Source: TMED23 sp913054205 (lineage in GTDB: Bacteria; Pseudomonadota; Alphaproteobacteria; Rhodospirillales; UBA2165). From it: a stretch of DNA of 11,919 nucleotides. Below, piece by piece: positions 1 to 7,257 of this stretch. Made by a program: the position numbers and the translations under genes. Numbering within the stretch: the stretch's first letter is position 1; every line of letters begins with the position of its first letter. The DNA lies in assembly GCA_046582495.1 (NCBI GenBank), contig JAYGEG010000171.1, forward strand, positions 1 to 11,919, in the 5' to 3' direction. The notes beneath the pieces are model-generated. The model was given only the letters and a program-made list of their open reading frames with translations, searched no databases and had not been told where the DNA came from.

Positions 1-245
1 ACGCCAGGGCCATATTCAACAATTCGAAAGACCGATCCATTTTCAATTGTTGTCGCAATATCCCGCGCGCCCTTGTCCTCGCCGTCTTCCGAAAACTCGA
101 CTGGCACCTTTTCTGTTGTCCAAATAAGGTGTGCACCATGACCGGGACGACCACTGCTAACATTTGGGATTAAATCATCAATTAAAACTTTGGCCTTTCC
201 ATTCTCATCGTGTCCGGTCACGACTCTCCGATATTTTGCCGTCAT
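1..245 (-). CDS. Cupin-domain-type protein, N-terminal part (cut by window edge)
   Basis: Reading the minus strand from an ATG at 245 gives 81 open codons that run off the left edge. The protein starts MTAKYRRVVTGHDENGKAKV and continues with GAHLIWTTEKVPVEF (residues 38-52) and NGSVFRIVEYGPG (69-81). This pattern (YRRVVTGHD start, a 'HL.W.T...P' segment, then 'S.FR.VE..PG' leading into the barrel) matches from memory a widespread family of small proteobacterial cupin-fold proteins. The metal-binding histidines would lie beyond the window. An eight-G tract sits directly upstream of the ATG (254-247 on the plus strand) and is the only purine-rich stretch that could act as a ribosome site; a GTG at codon 9 is an alternative start. 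The gene is divergent from the biotin operon. The family call is inferred by eye, and the substrate is unknown. Confidence 0.7.
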   Translation of the reverse strand, partial: MTAKYRRVVTGHDENGKAKVLIDDLIPNVSSGRPGHGAHLIWTTEKVPVEFSEDGEDKGARDIATTIENGSVFRIVEYGPG

Positions 246-343
246 GCCCCCCCCAAATTTCTGTTTTATCTTCTTAATTAAATCCACTTTGCCCAATTCC
301 CAAAATATATATCAGAATTGTCGTAATATAACTAACCGCCAGT

Positions 344-372
344 TTGACCGAAAATACCTTATGGAATATACC
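344..372 (+). promoter_or_regulatory. Candidate sigma-70-like promoter of the biotin operon
   Basis: TTGACC (344-349) and TATACC (367-372) are separated by exactly 17 bases. A start of transcription about 7-8 bases further on would fall at 379-380, which is the ATG proposed for bioB, so the transcript may be leaderless. No Shine-Dalgarno sequence precedes that ATG, which fits this idea. I saw no BioR-type box (TTATMKATAA) or BirA-type palindrome between the cupin gene and bioB. This is pattern matching only. Confidence 0.4.
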
Positions 373-379
373 TGCCGCT

Positions 380-1378
380 ATGGATGCAGATAAATCAATT
401 GAGACCCACACTGAGCAACACCTGCGTCATGATTGGTCGTTGGATGAGGTCCTATCGCTATTTGAGTCTGCATTTATTGATTTGCTGATGCAGGCTCAGG
501 AACAACACCGCCGTTATTTCCTTCCAAATCAGGTTCAATTGTCCAAACTCATATCGGTTAAAACCGGTGGGTGCGAAGAGGATTGCGCCTATTGCCCCCA
601 ATCTTCGCACTACCACACCTCTGTTGCAGCTGAAAAAATAATGGAAATAGAAGAGGTTTTGGCCGAGGCGCGTATTGCCAAGGAGGAAGGCGCAACGCGT
701 TTTTGCATGGGTGCGGCCTGGCGCGAGCCGAAAGATCGGGATTTGGATAAAATTTGCGCAATGATCGAAGGCGTTCGCGCACTTGGCATGGAAAGCTGTG
801 CGACATTAGGTATGGTTTCGGATAATCAGGCGGCGCGTCTAAAATCTTCTGGCCTAGATTATTACAATCATAATCTCGATACCTCGGAACGCTTTTACAG
901 CAAAATTATAACCACACGAACCTATCAGTCACGATTAGATTCGCTCGATTCAATACGTCAGGCCGGTATCAAAGTTTGCTGTGGCGGTATTCTTGGAATG
1001 GGCGAAGAGAGGCAAGATCGCGCTGAGCTCCTAATTACTCTGGCAAATTTGGACGAACATCCGGAAAGTGTGCCAATCAACATGCTGATTCCGATTGAGG
1101 GCACACCGTTGGGTCAACAACCGCAATTCGACAGTTTCGAATTTGTTCGCACAATTGCCGTTGCAAAAATAATTATGCCCTCTTCGGTGATTCGCCTCTC
1201 GGCAGGGCGTGAACAAATGAGTGAAGAAATGCAGGCACTCTGTTTCATGGCAGGTGCAGGGTCCATTTTTATTGGCGACAAACTTCTAACGGCGCCAAAC
1301 AACGGCCGCAGTCAGGACGACGTAATGCTTGCGAAATTGGGAATTAGTGGTAGCCCAACGGCAACTGTCGCCTCCTGA
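380..1378 (+). CDS. bioB: Biotin synthase BioB (radical SAM)
   Basis: This enzyme inserts sulfur into dethiobiotin to make biotin, the last step of the pathway, using S-adenosylmethionine and two iron-sulfur clusters in the cytoplasm. With the ATG at 380 the protein has 332 residues (family about 320-350). The radical SAM motif CEEDCAYC (Cys65, Cys69, Cys72) binds the 4Fe-4S cluster. The usual ligands of the second cluster are all present: Cys109 (FCMGAAW), Cys140 (SCATLG), Cys200 (KVCCGG) and Arg272 (IRLSAGR). YYNHNLDTS and TRTYQ are further family signatures. An in-frame TTG at 344 would add 12 residues, but it lacks a ribosome site and overlaps a candidate -35 box. Homologues begin shortly before the RHDW segment (residues 16-19), so the ATG is preferred. 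First gene of the bioBAFD operon. Confidence 0.97.
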   Translation: MDADKSIETHTEQHLRHDWSLDEVLSLFESAFIDLLMQAQEQHRRYFLPNQVQLSKLISVKTGGCEEDCAYCPQSSHYHTSVAAEKIMEIEEVLAEARIAKEEGATRFCMGAAWREPKDRDLDKICAMIEGVRALGMESCATLGMVSDNQAARLKSSGLDYYNHNLDTSERFYSKIITTRTYQSRLDSLDSIRQAGIKVCCGGILGMGEERQDRAELLITLANLDEHPESVPINMLIPIEGTPLGQQPQFDSFEFVRTIAVAKIIMPSSVIRLSAGREQMSEEMQALCFMAGAGSIFIGDKLLTAPNNGRSQDDVMLAKLGISGSPTATVAS

Positions 1379-1385
1379 GGACCTC

Positions 1386-2684
1386 ATGGTTAACCAAAAT
1401 CGAAATCCCAAGTGGTTCGACGAAGGGTATCGCCACATTTGGATGCCCTATACCCAAATGGGAAATTCACCTTTGCCGGAGGCCGTGAAGGCTACCGAAG
1501 GCGTGCGCATCTTTCTTGAAAATGGACGGGATCTTATCGATGGGGTTTCCTCGTGGTGGACAGCGTGTCACGGCTACAATCACCCGACTATCTTGGCGGC
1601 CCTCTCGGAACAACTTCAAACCATGCCGCACGTTATGTTGGCTGGTCTTTCCAATGAACCCGCATTTAACTTAGCCCGCCGTCTTGCTGGATTAACACCT
1701 GGCGATCTGAACCGCGTATTTTTCTCAGAATCCGGATCGGTATCTGTTGAAATCGCTTTGAAAATGGCGGTCCAATATTGGCGTAATCTGGGACAGCATG
1801 ATCGAAACAAGTTTGTTGCTTTTCGAAACGCTTACCATGGCGACACGATCGGCACCATGAGCGTTAGTGATCCAGATGAACTCATGCACCGTCCTTTTGC
1901 TGGAATGGCACCACAGCAATTTATTCTAGACCTTCCCGTCGATCAGATCAGTGAACAAAAAATTCTAAGTTTCCTGGAAGAACAGGCGGAGCAATGTGCA
2001 GGTATAATTGTCGAGCCGCTTGTCCAAGGTGCTGGCGGCATGATTTTTCATGACCCGAGGACGTTGGCTTTCTTGCGCGAGGCCTGCGATAAATTCAATC
2101 TTATTCTTATATTTGATGAAATTATGGTTGGATTTGGACGTCTTGGAACAATGTTCGCCTGTGAGCAGGCCAATGTCGTACCGGATATCATGACACTCTC
2201 AAAGTCGTTGACCGGCGGCACGATAGCCCTCGCGGCAACAATCGCCACAGATCGAATATTTGAAGCCTTTGCGACCGATAAAATCGAAGATTGTTTAATG
2301 CACGGCCCGACCTATACCGGCAACGCGCTTGCCTGCGCTGCGGCTAACGCGTCGCTGGATTTGTTTGAAAGCGAGCCACGACTTGATCAAATTAAGAAAA
2401 TTGAAACCCATCTAAAACAATCATTGGAACCCTGTCGTCAAATATCCGGTGTGGTCGACGTTCGTGTTTGGGGTGGAATTGGTGTGGTCGAGCTAAGTTC
2501 TCTTGGCGACATGCATTGGATGCGGCAGAGATTTATCCAGGAAGGGTGCTGGGTCCGTCCGTTCGGCAATGTGATATATTTGATGCCGCCCTATATCATC
2601 AATGCCGATGACCTTGCTAGATTGACAGACGCTACCCTAAAAATCACCCATGAATGGTCCGTCAAATTTGGAAATGTAAACTGA
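1386..2684 (+). CDS. bioA: Adenosylmethionine-8-amino-7-oxononanoate aminotransferase BioA
   Basis: This PLP enzyme transfers the amino group of S-adenosylmethionine to 8-amino-7-oxononanoate, giving 7,8-diaminononanoate. The 432 residues match the usual length. Visible family residues are PYTQM (21-25), the substrate tryptophans Trp57-Trp58 (SSWW), ESGSVSVE phosphate-site residues (115-122), AYHGD (149-153), the PLP aspartate in FDEIMVGFGR (Asp244), the Schiff-base lysine in LSKSLTGG (Lys273), and RPFGN (Arg391) near the C terminus. The start is the ATG at 1386, with GAGG (1376-1379) seven bases upstream; that ribosome site overlaps the bioB stop codon, so the two genes sit only 7 bases apart. 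A TTG at 1329 lies inside bioB and is rejected. Third step of the pathway, second gene of the operon. Confidence 0.97.
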   Translation: MVNQNRNPKWFDEGYRHIWMPYTQMGNSPLPEAVKATEGVRIFLENGRDLIDGVSSWWTACHGYNHPTILAALSEQLQTMPHVMLAGLSNEPAFNLARRLAGLTPGDLNRVFFSESGSVSVEIALKMAVQYWRNLGQHDRNKFVAFRNAYHGDTIGTMSVSDPDELMHRPFAGMAPQQFILDLPVDQISEQKILSFLEEQAEQCAGIIVEPLVQGAGGMIFHDPRTLAFLREACDKFNLILIFDEIMVGFGRLGTMFACEQANVVPDIMTLSKSLTGGTIALAATIATDRIFEAFATDKIEDCLMHGPTYTGNALACAAANASLDLFESEPRLDQIKKIETHLKQSLEPCRQISGVVDVRVWGGIGVVELSSLGDMHWMRQRFIQEGCWVRPFGNVIYLMPPYIINADDLARLTDATLKITHEWSVKFGNVN

Positions 2685-3859
2685 TGACACATAAAGATTC
2701 CCTGGCTGAATTTGCAACCAGCAAGCTGCGCGTATTGGAACGGCGCAATTTACGTCGACGCATTGTCGAAACAAAACCAGAATCTGCGGTTGAGGTTATA
2801 CGGGACGGCAAGCGTTTCATTTCTTTTTCAAGTAATGACTATTTGGGGTTTGCACAGCACCCAGCCATAATTGCAGCTGCCATTGAGGCGACCAAAGAAT
2901 ATGGTGCAGGTTCGGGTGCCTCTCGATTGGTGACTGGCAACCATCCTCTGTTTAGCCAACTTGAGCAAAAACTCGCCCGCTTGAAAGGCACCGATGATGC
3001 CGTCGTCATCGGATCAGGCTATCTGACAAATATAGGCATCATTCCGACTCTCATCGGCGCACAGGATATAATATTTGCGGATGAACTATCGCACGCCTGT
3101 ATTTTGTCCGGCAATCGTCTTTCGGGAGCGACGGAGTATATTTATCGTCACAATGATCTTGATCATCTGAAAGAACTTCTGAGCCAACACCGGACCGAAC
3201 ATCGTCATGCACTCCTCGTTTCGGATGGTGTGTTTTCCATGGATGGTGATTTGGCACCGGTAGCGGCGCTTTTGGAATTGGCAGAAGAGTTCGATGCATG
3301 GTTGATGACAGATGATGCCCATGGAATTGGCGTGGTTGGTGAGGGCCGCGGATCATGTTTCGTCGATGGCGAACATCTTCAGGTGCCGCTCCAAATGGGA
3401 ACATTATCTAAAGCCATCGGCAGTTATGGCGGCTATCTTTGTGCCAGCCAGCCAGTTATAGATTTTATACGTACTCGGAGCCGTTCCTTTATATATTCAA
3501 CCGGATTGCCGCCGAGTGCTGTAGGCGCGGCGATTGCGGCACTTGATATCATTTCCGAGGAGCCGGATTTAGTCAAAGAGCCTATACGAAAAGCACGTAT
3601 ATTTACCGCCGCACTGAATTTACCTGAAGCCGAGAGCGCCATTGTCCCGATTGTTCTTGGTGATACCGAGCGAACTATGTCAGCAGCAAAATTCCTTGAA
3701 AATGAAGGCTATTTGGTGGTTCCCATTCGGCCACCAACGGTTCCAAATGGCACCAGTCGTTTACGGGTTGCTTTTTGCGCCGCCCATGATGATGAAGATG
3801 TCAATCGTCTCGCCGAGCTGGTCCATTCATTCTTAGAACACGATAGTGCTGAACGTTGA
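2684..3859 (+). CDS. bioF: 8-amino-7-oxononanoate synthase BioF
   Basis: This PLP enzyme of the alpha-oxoamine synthase family condenses pimeloyl thioester with L-alanine to form 8-amino-7-oxononanoate. The protein has 391 residues, normal for BioF. Signatures are SSNDYLG (49-55), GSGASRLVTGNHPL (76-89), SHAC with the ring-stacking His137, SDGVFSMDGD (180-189), the PLP aspartate in DDAHG (Asp211), and the Schiff-base lysine in GTLSKAIGSYGG (Lys243). The ATG at 2684 shares one base with the bioA stop (TGATG), so translation is probably coupled. No convincing ribosome site of its own is visible. An upstream in-frame start at 2654 lies within bioA and adds residues not typical of the family. Confidence 0.96.
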   Translation: MTHKDSLAEFATSKLRVLERRNLRRRIVETKPESAVEVIRDGKRFISFSSNDYLGFAQHPAIIAAAIEATKEYGAGSGASRLVTGNHPLFSQLEQKLARLKGTDDAVVIGSGYLTNIGIIPTLIGAQDIIFADELSHACILSGNRLSGATEYIYRHNDLDHLKELLSQHRTEHRHALLVSDGVFSMDGDLAPVAALLELAEEFDAWLMTDDAHGIGVVGEGRGSCFVDGEHLQVPLQMGTLSKAIGSYGGYLCASQPVIDFIRTRSRSFIYSTGLPPSAVGAAIAALDIISEEPDLVKEPIRKARIFTAALNLPEAESAIVPIVLGDTERTMSAAKFLENEGYLVVPIRPPTVPNGTSRLRVAFCAAHDDEDVNRLAELVHSFLEHDSAER

Positions 3860-4518
3860 ATTTTTTTATAACCTCCACCGGCACAGAAATTGGCAAGACC
3901 TATGTCGCCACCCATTTGTGCCGGGAAATGATAACCACCGGAAAAACTGTCAACGTATTAAAACCAATAATAAGCGGTTTCGACGATGACACGATGCCGG
4001 AATGCGATTCAGCACACCTCCTTCGTAGCATTGGTCAAAAACCGACTTTCGAGAATATCAGCGCGATATCGCCCTGGCGGTTCGAAGCTCCGATTTCTCC
4101 GGACATGGCGGCCCGACGTGAAAATCGTAAAATAGAATTTTCCGCTCTCGTCGATTTTTGTCATCAAGCCTTAGCCGAACCTGCGGACTATCATTTAATA
4201 GAAGGCGTCGGTGGCGCAATGGTCCCGCTTGACGAACAGCATACCGTTCTTGACTGGATCGAGGCGTTGAACATCACTCCAATACTCGTCACGGGAAGCT
4301 ACTTGGGCAGCCTAAGCCACATCTTAACGACAGCCGCTGCGATTCAGACGCGAAATGTTGTCTTGGCTGCCATTGTCGTTAATGAATCTGAAGTCAGCCC
4401 GGTTCCTCTCGCCGAAACAATTGAGACCCTGGAAAGATTTCTCCCAGATCAAAAAATTCTAGCACTACCGCGCATTAAAAATGGCGATGGAGAATCCTTG
4501 CTAAACCAGATTATTTGA
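3856..4518 (+). CDS. bioD: Dethiobiotin synthetase BioD
   Basis: BioD closes the ureido ring: 7,8-diaminononanoate, CO2 and ATP give dethiobiotin. The 220 residues match the family. The N terminus MNFFITSTGTEIGKTYVATH holds the P-loop (TGTEIGKT, residues 8-15). KPIISG (36-41) carries the conserved lysine, and EGVGGAMVP (116-124) and LVTGSYLGSLSH (144-155) are BioD signatures. The start is a TTG at 3856 that overlaps the bioF stop by four bases (TTGA). The P-loop position relative to family members leaves no room for a later start, so this is a real rare start codon, probably used by coupling to bioF translation. Last biotin gene here; no bioC, bioH, bioZ or birA is adjacent. Confidence 0.95.
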   Translation: MNFFITSTGTEIGKTYVATHLCREMITTGKTVNVLKPIISGFDDDTMPECDSAHLLRSIGQKPTFENISAISPWRFEAPISPDMAARRENRKIEFSALVDFCHQALAEPADYHLIEGVGGAMVPLDEQHTVLDWIEALNITPILVTGSYLGSLSHILTTAAAIQTRNVVLAAIVVNESEVSPVPLAETIETLERFLPDQKILALPRIKNGDGESLLNQII

Positions 4519-4589
4519 ACAATTAGAGGTGATATCCAACAACGATATCGGGAAATAAGTGACACGAGAGAATTTGAACCCAACCACCG

Positions 4590-4610
4590 CCTTTGCTAAT
4601 GTGACAAAGG
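4590..4610 (+). repeat. Small inverted repeat in the bioD-aldolase gap
   Basis: CCTTTG (4590-4595) and CAAAGG (4605-4610) can pair around a nine-base loop, ten bases before the ribosome site of the next gene. A second inverted pair, GATATC at 4531-4536 and 4544-4549, lies closer to bioD. Neither has a T-run, so neither is a convincing terminator; the function is unknown. Confidence 0.3.
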
Positions 4611-4632
4611 TTAAATTAGGTGAGGTACGGCA

Positions 4633-5409
4633 ATGGCTTTACAGGAAGTATTTGGTGGCAGGGATGTTCGAAATTCTGTTAGCGAAGAAGAATGGCAAAC
4701 CCGTGTCGATCTTGCTGTTGCTTATCGACTGATTAGCGACTTCAGCGGCGATGATTTGACCTACAATCACCTATCCGCCCGCGTGCCCGGCGAGCCCAAC
4801 CACATGCTGATCAAACCCACCGACATAATGTTTAGTGAGGTAACCGCGTCGTCTCTGCTCAAATATGATCTTGAAGGCAATCCACAGACTGAAGGCGCTT
4901 CACAGCTATGGGGCGGCGGTTTTGTAATTCATTGCGGGGTGATGAAAGAACGTCCGGATGTTAATGCGGCATTTCATACCCATACACCTGCCATTATGGG
5001 CGTGTGCTCACAAAAACAAGGTCTCCTGCCGATCAATCAGTATGCGCTGACTTTCTACAAAAAGATCGCCTATCACGACTTCCACGGTTTCGAATTTAAT
5101 GAGGAATTGCGTGATCCCCTCTTCCGAGATCTTGGTGATAAGAACGTCATGCTGATGCGCAATCATGGCTGCCTAATTTGTACAGCCTCTGTTGGCCACG
5201 CGTTTGTGCTTCATCATTTTCTGGAACTTGCCTGCCAAGGACAGTTGGCTGCAATGACGGGAGGCGCGGAAATCACACTGCCCGACGAAGACGTTCTTGA
5301 ATTTGCGGTCGGCCAGCTTGGCAATCTTGATCCGGAACGCGCCTTGGCCAAAGATTGGCCCGCCTGCCTACGTAAAGCGCAACTTGTCGCGCCGGGATTT
5401 GACTCATAA
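4633..5409 (+). CDS. Class II aldolase/adducin family protein
   Basis: The protein has 258 residues with the class II aldolase/adducin head fold throughout. Motifs are DLTYNHLSARVP (41-52), KPTDIMFSEV (61-70), the metal-binding HTHT (His115 and His117) and RNHGCLICTASVGHAF (176-191) with the third zinc ligand His178. Family members include fuculose- and ribulose-phosphate aldolases/epimerases, but this full-length single-domain type with 'QLWGGGFVIHCGVM' (residues 91-104) is usually annotated only by family name and its substrate is not known. A good ribosome site, GGTGAGG (4619-4625), precedes the ATG. It lies 114 bases after bioD in the same direction; I see no terminator between them, so readthrough from the biotin operon is possible, but no pathway link is evident. 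Confidence 0.88.
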   Translation: MALQEVFGGRDVRNSVSEEEWQTRVDLAVAYRLISDFSGDDLTYNHLSARVPGEPNHMLIKPTDIMFSEVTASSLLKYDLEGNPQTEGASQLWGGGFVIHCGVMKERPDVNAAFHTHTPAIMGVCSQKQGLLPINQYALTFYKKIAYHDFHGFEFNEELRDPLFRDLGDKNVMLMRNHGCLICTASVGHAFVLHHFLELACQGQLAAMTGGAEITLPDEDVLEFAVGQLGNLDPERALAKDWPACLRKAQLVAPGFDS

Positions 5410-5458
5410 AAATTTTTGCCATTTATGGCTCGTAATTTCGGTAATGACACTCTATATA

Positions 5459-5501
5459 GTCGTTAACCCATTCCGGCATTTCGTCGTTAACCCTTTCCGG
5501 C
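5459..5501 (+). repeat. Two direct repeats of 19 bases, period 24
   Basis: GTCGTTAACCCATTCCGGC (5459-5477) is repeated at 5483-5501 with one change (CCCTTT for CCCATT). A further GTTAAAC follows at 5511-5517, so TTAA tetramers occur at 5463, 5487 and 5512, spaced 24 and 25 bases. The block lies just after TATATAGT (5453-5460) and just before the DUF2786-like gene. It could be an operator read by a regulator on one helical face (24-25 bases is somewhat more than two turns). TTAA-containing sites recall CtrA boxes, but the TTAA-N7-TTAA spacing is absent. Confidence 0.6.
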
Positions 5502-5539
5502 GACTTTCATGTTAAACTGAAAGTTCGTTTATCAAGTTT

Positions 5540-6079
5540 TTGAGGCCGACAATTAGCACCGCATTTACAGAATCTGAGCGGACACGTTTCCGCAACTTGC
5601 TCGAACTCGCCAACAGCAGCAAGTACCAAGGCGAGCGCGAAAATGCTCTCGCGGCAGCAAACCGTATTGCTAAAAAGCATGATATGTCGTTGGATGAAGC
5701 CGCGCGCTGGACACCGCCGATCGACAGCGACAGAAAACCAATGCCCCGCCAGGAATTCAATCAACGCCCGCGCAAGGGTGCTGATTTTGAAAACTCGGCC
5801 TATACTCAAAAAGATGCAGAAGCTGAGAAACAACGCTGGCAAGCTGCCATGGACCGCGCCAAGGACCGGGGTCTCGATAAGGCAGAAGAAGCAAAACAAG
5901 CCGCACAGGATGCCGCCAGCAAACGCCGACGCAACAGTAGCTCGCGCCGCAATCCGACCATTCATGCAAAGATATTGATAAAAGAAACTTCTTTGCCTAT
6001 CGAAGATATTGCCGATATCACCGGCCTGAATATCTATGAAGTGGTTGGTATGAAGCTAAAAGCGAGAAATGCGGCTTAA
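5540..6079 (+). CDS. DUF2786-like protein with basic coiled-coil region
   Basis: The 179-residue product starts with a segment of the DUF2786 type: RFRNLLELANSSKY (16-29), then GERENALAAANRIAKKHDMS (31-50), the usual 'LL.LA.S....GE...AL..A..I..KH.MS' pattern. Residues about 90-138 are rich in Ala, Lys, Glu and Arg and look helical or coiled-coil, ending in a basic run (KRRRNSSSRR). The C-terminal 40 residues (HAKILIKETSLPIEDIADIT onward) resemble a helix-turn-helix-like segment, so nucleic-acid binding is plausible but unproven. The only usable start is TTG at 5540; the frame is closed by a stop at 5513-5515 and has no ATG or GTG before the domain. No good ribosome site is seen. The tandem repeat lies upstream. 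DUF2786 function is not established. Confidence 0.75.
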   Translation: MRPTISTAFTESERTRFRNLLELANSSKYQGERENALAAANRIAKKHDMSLDEAARWTPPIDSDRKPMPRQEFNQRPRKGADFENSAYTQKDAEAEKQRWQAAMDRAKDRGLDKAEEAKQAAQDAASKRRRNSSSRRNPTIHAKILIKETSLPIEDIADITGLNIYEVVGMKLKARNAA

Positions 6080-6287
6080 GTACTCAAAATCCTTAAATTA
6101 GAATAGCTTAGGCTGGCCGACGGTCCCATCTTATTGATTTCATTTTTTCAATGATGAAAAATCACTTGTCTGATATTCCGAGATGCGAGTAGCATTATAT
6201 GCGTGGCGTGTCATTGCGTGATTTAACAGGCCAAATAACAGCACCATTATAAAAAATTACTGTCACCATCTGCGCCACTTTGGGAGG

Positions 6288-6304
6288 CCGGGATGTTTTC
6301 CCGG
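6288..6304 (+). promoter_or_regulatory. Hairpin in the cold-shock gene leader
   Basis: CCGGGA (6288-6293) pairs perfectly with TCCCGG (6299-6304) around the loop TGTTT, 31 bases before the cold-shock start codon. The gap upstream of the gene (6080-6335, 256 bases) has no ORF. An AT-rich stem TTTTTCA/TGAAAAA lies at 6144-6161. Cold-shock mRNAs often have long structured leaders that act as RNA thermosensors, so this may be part of such a leader. The promoter was not identified. Confidence 0.4.
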
Positions 6305-6335
6305 TTATTAAAGTAGGACGTAGAAAGGATGAATT

Positions 6336-6542
6336 ATGGCTACCGGAACCGTTAAATGGTTCAACCCGACGAAGGGATATGGCTTCATCGTCCCAGAAGA
6401 TGGCGAAAAAGATATCTTCGTACATATCACTGCCGTCATGACGGCAGGCTTACAAAGCCTCACCGAGGGACAAAAAGTAAATTACGAAGTTGCCGAAGAA
6501 CCTAAAGGCTTAAAAGCAGTGGATATTGTTATAGCCGAGTGA
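6336..6542 (+). CDS. Cold-shock protein (CspA family RNA chaperone)
   Basis: A 68-residue single cold-shock domain that binds single-stranded RNA/DNA and melts RNA structure in the cytoplasm. It begins MATGTVKWFNPTKGYGFIVP; the RNP1 motif is KGYGFI (13-18) and RNP2 is DIFVHI (26-31), both with their aromatic residues intact. The length and the C-terminal pattern EGQKVNYEV...GLKAVDI fit the alphaproteobacterial Csp group. AAAGGA (6324-6329) is a well placed ribosome site. The gene is monocistronic: a leader with a hairpin upstream and a strong intrinsic terminator 22 bases after the stop. Whether it is cold-induced cannot be told from sequence. Confidence 0.95.
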   Translation: MATGTVKWFNPTKGYGFIVPEDGEKDIFVHITAVMTAGLQSLTEGQKVNYEVAEEPKGLKAVDIVIAE

Positions 6543-6563
6543 GAAACCTCAAATAGAACGACT

Positions 6564-6597
6564 AAAAGCCCGTTGGTGAATTTCAGCGGGCTTTTTA
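6564..6597 (+). terminator. Intrinsic terminator of the cold-shock gene
   Basis: AAAAGCCCGTTG (6564-6575) pairs with CAGCGGGCTTTT (6584-6595) over 12 base pairs, with one G-U pair and an eight-base loop, followed by further T. The stem closely resembles that of the terminator at 9751-9777. Confidence 0.9.
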
Positions 6598-6715
6598 TGC
6601 ATTTGGATCAGCCTCCATCAAATCTGATTGCCGAGTGAGTCTCTACATATCCTAAGCTTTAGGTTGTGAAAAAGTTTGTGGGTTGCGGGAGTCTAATGAA
6701 TTTTTAGTTTCTATT

Positions 6716-7129
6716 TCAATTGCCGTAATTTATTTCATAGTCTTCAGGTATCTCTAACCACGTGCGCGCTTTTTCAGAATCTCTGAACGGTCGTCTCTCA
6801 ACTTCCGGATTAAATCGATTTGTAACTGAAATGCGATGCATGATGCCGTAATCAATGGCGGTGGCGACAACCCAGGCAATACGGCACGTACCAATTTCTG
6901 GATCATCAAATTTCTTCAAACGATCTCGCTTCGCGCCAATTGACTTTGTGGTGGGATTTTCAACGAACGATATATTGCTGGCATCGTGCAAAAAATTCAT
7001 CCCCAGCTGAAACTTGGAATCGTCAAGGATTTGTTGCACATGCTTTTTGAATTCGCCATGAACAAGATCATCTAAGTGCTGAATGAAGACACAGTTTAAA
7101 AGCGTATCTATGTGGTATCGTATAGCCAT
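6716..7129 (-). CDS. Hypothetical protein, possibly STAS/SpoIIAA-like fold
   Basis: A 137-residue protein if started at the ATG at 7129 (MAIRYHIDTLLNCVFIQHLD). A TTG at 7165 would add 12 residues but is a poorer start, since proteins of this kind begin just before the 'I.Y.ID' strand. The layout is a beta strand, a helix (HGEFKKHVQQILDD, about 25-38), then MNFLHDASNISF (44-55). Later come a helix around AWVVATAIDYGIMHRI and a closing FRDSEKARTWLEIP (about 115-128). This order resembles small alphaproteobacterial proteins with a STAS/SpoIIAA-like fold that end in 'vFrd...A..WL'. That is fold-level resemblance by eye; no function is claimed. No cysteine pair, signal peptide or membrane segment is seen. 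It is divergent from the DsbA-like gene. Confidence 0.55.
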   Translation of the reverse strand: MAIRYHIDTLLNCVFIQHLDDLVHGEFKKHVQQILDDSKFQLGMNFLHDASNISFVENPTTKSIGAKRDRLKKFDDPEIGTCRIAWVVATAIDYGIMHRISVTNRFNPEVERRPFRDSEKARTWLEIPEDYEINYGN

Positions 7130-7257
7130 GAGAGTATAATTTGGATTGTTTAAATTAAATTTCAACCTTTATTTGAACCTTAATTTCAATAATTTTGAAT
7201 TTAAGGAACATGGCACTGTTTCTTGCTCCAGCTGCCAAACAGCGTTAGCTTACATTC

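Noticed and set aside
344..379. TTG start adding 12 residues to BioB
   Set aside because: No ribosome site, homologues start later, and the TTG overlaps a candidate -35 box. It cannot be excluded completely.
190..393. Small plus-strand ORF before bioB
   Set aside because: Most of it is antisense to the better supported cupin gene start or lies in the intergenic region and overlaps bioB. Its composition and sequence suggest no real protein.
4531..4549. GATATC inverted repeat after bioD as a terminator
   Set aside because: Only six AT-rich pairs and no T-run follow, so it is too weak to call.
5459..5501. CRISPR array
   Set aside because: Only two 19-base units with a 5-base gap; there are no spacers of normal length and no cas genes.
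5459..5517. CtrA binding site
   Set aside because: TTAA units are present, but the TTAA-N7-TTAA spacing is missing; the intervals are 24 and 25 bases.
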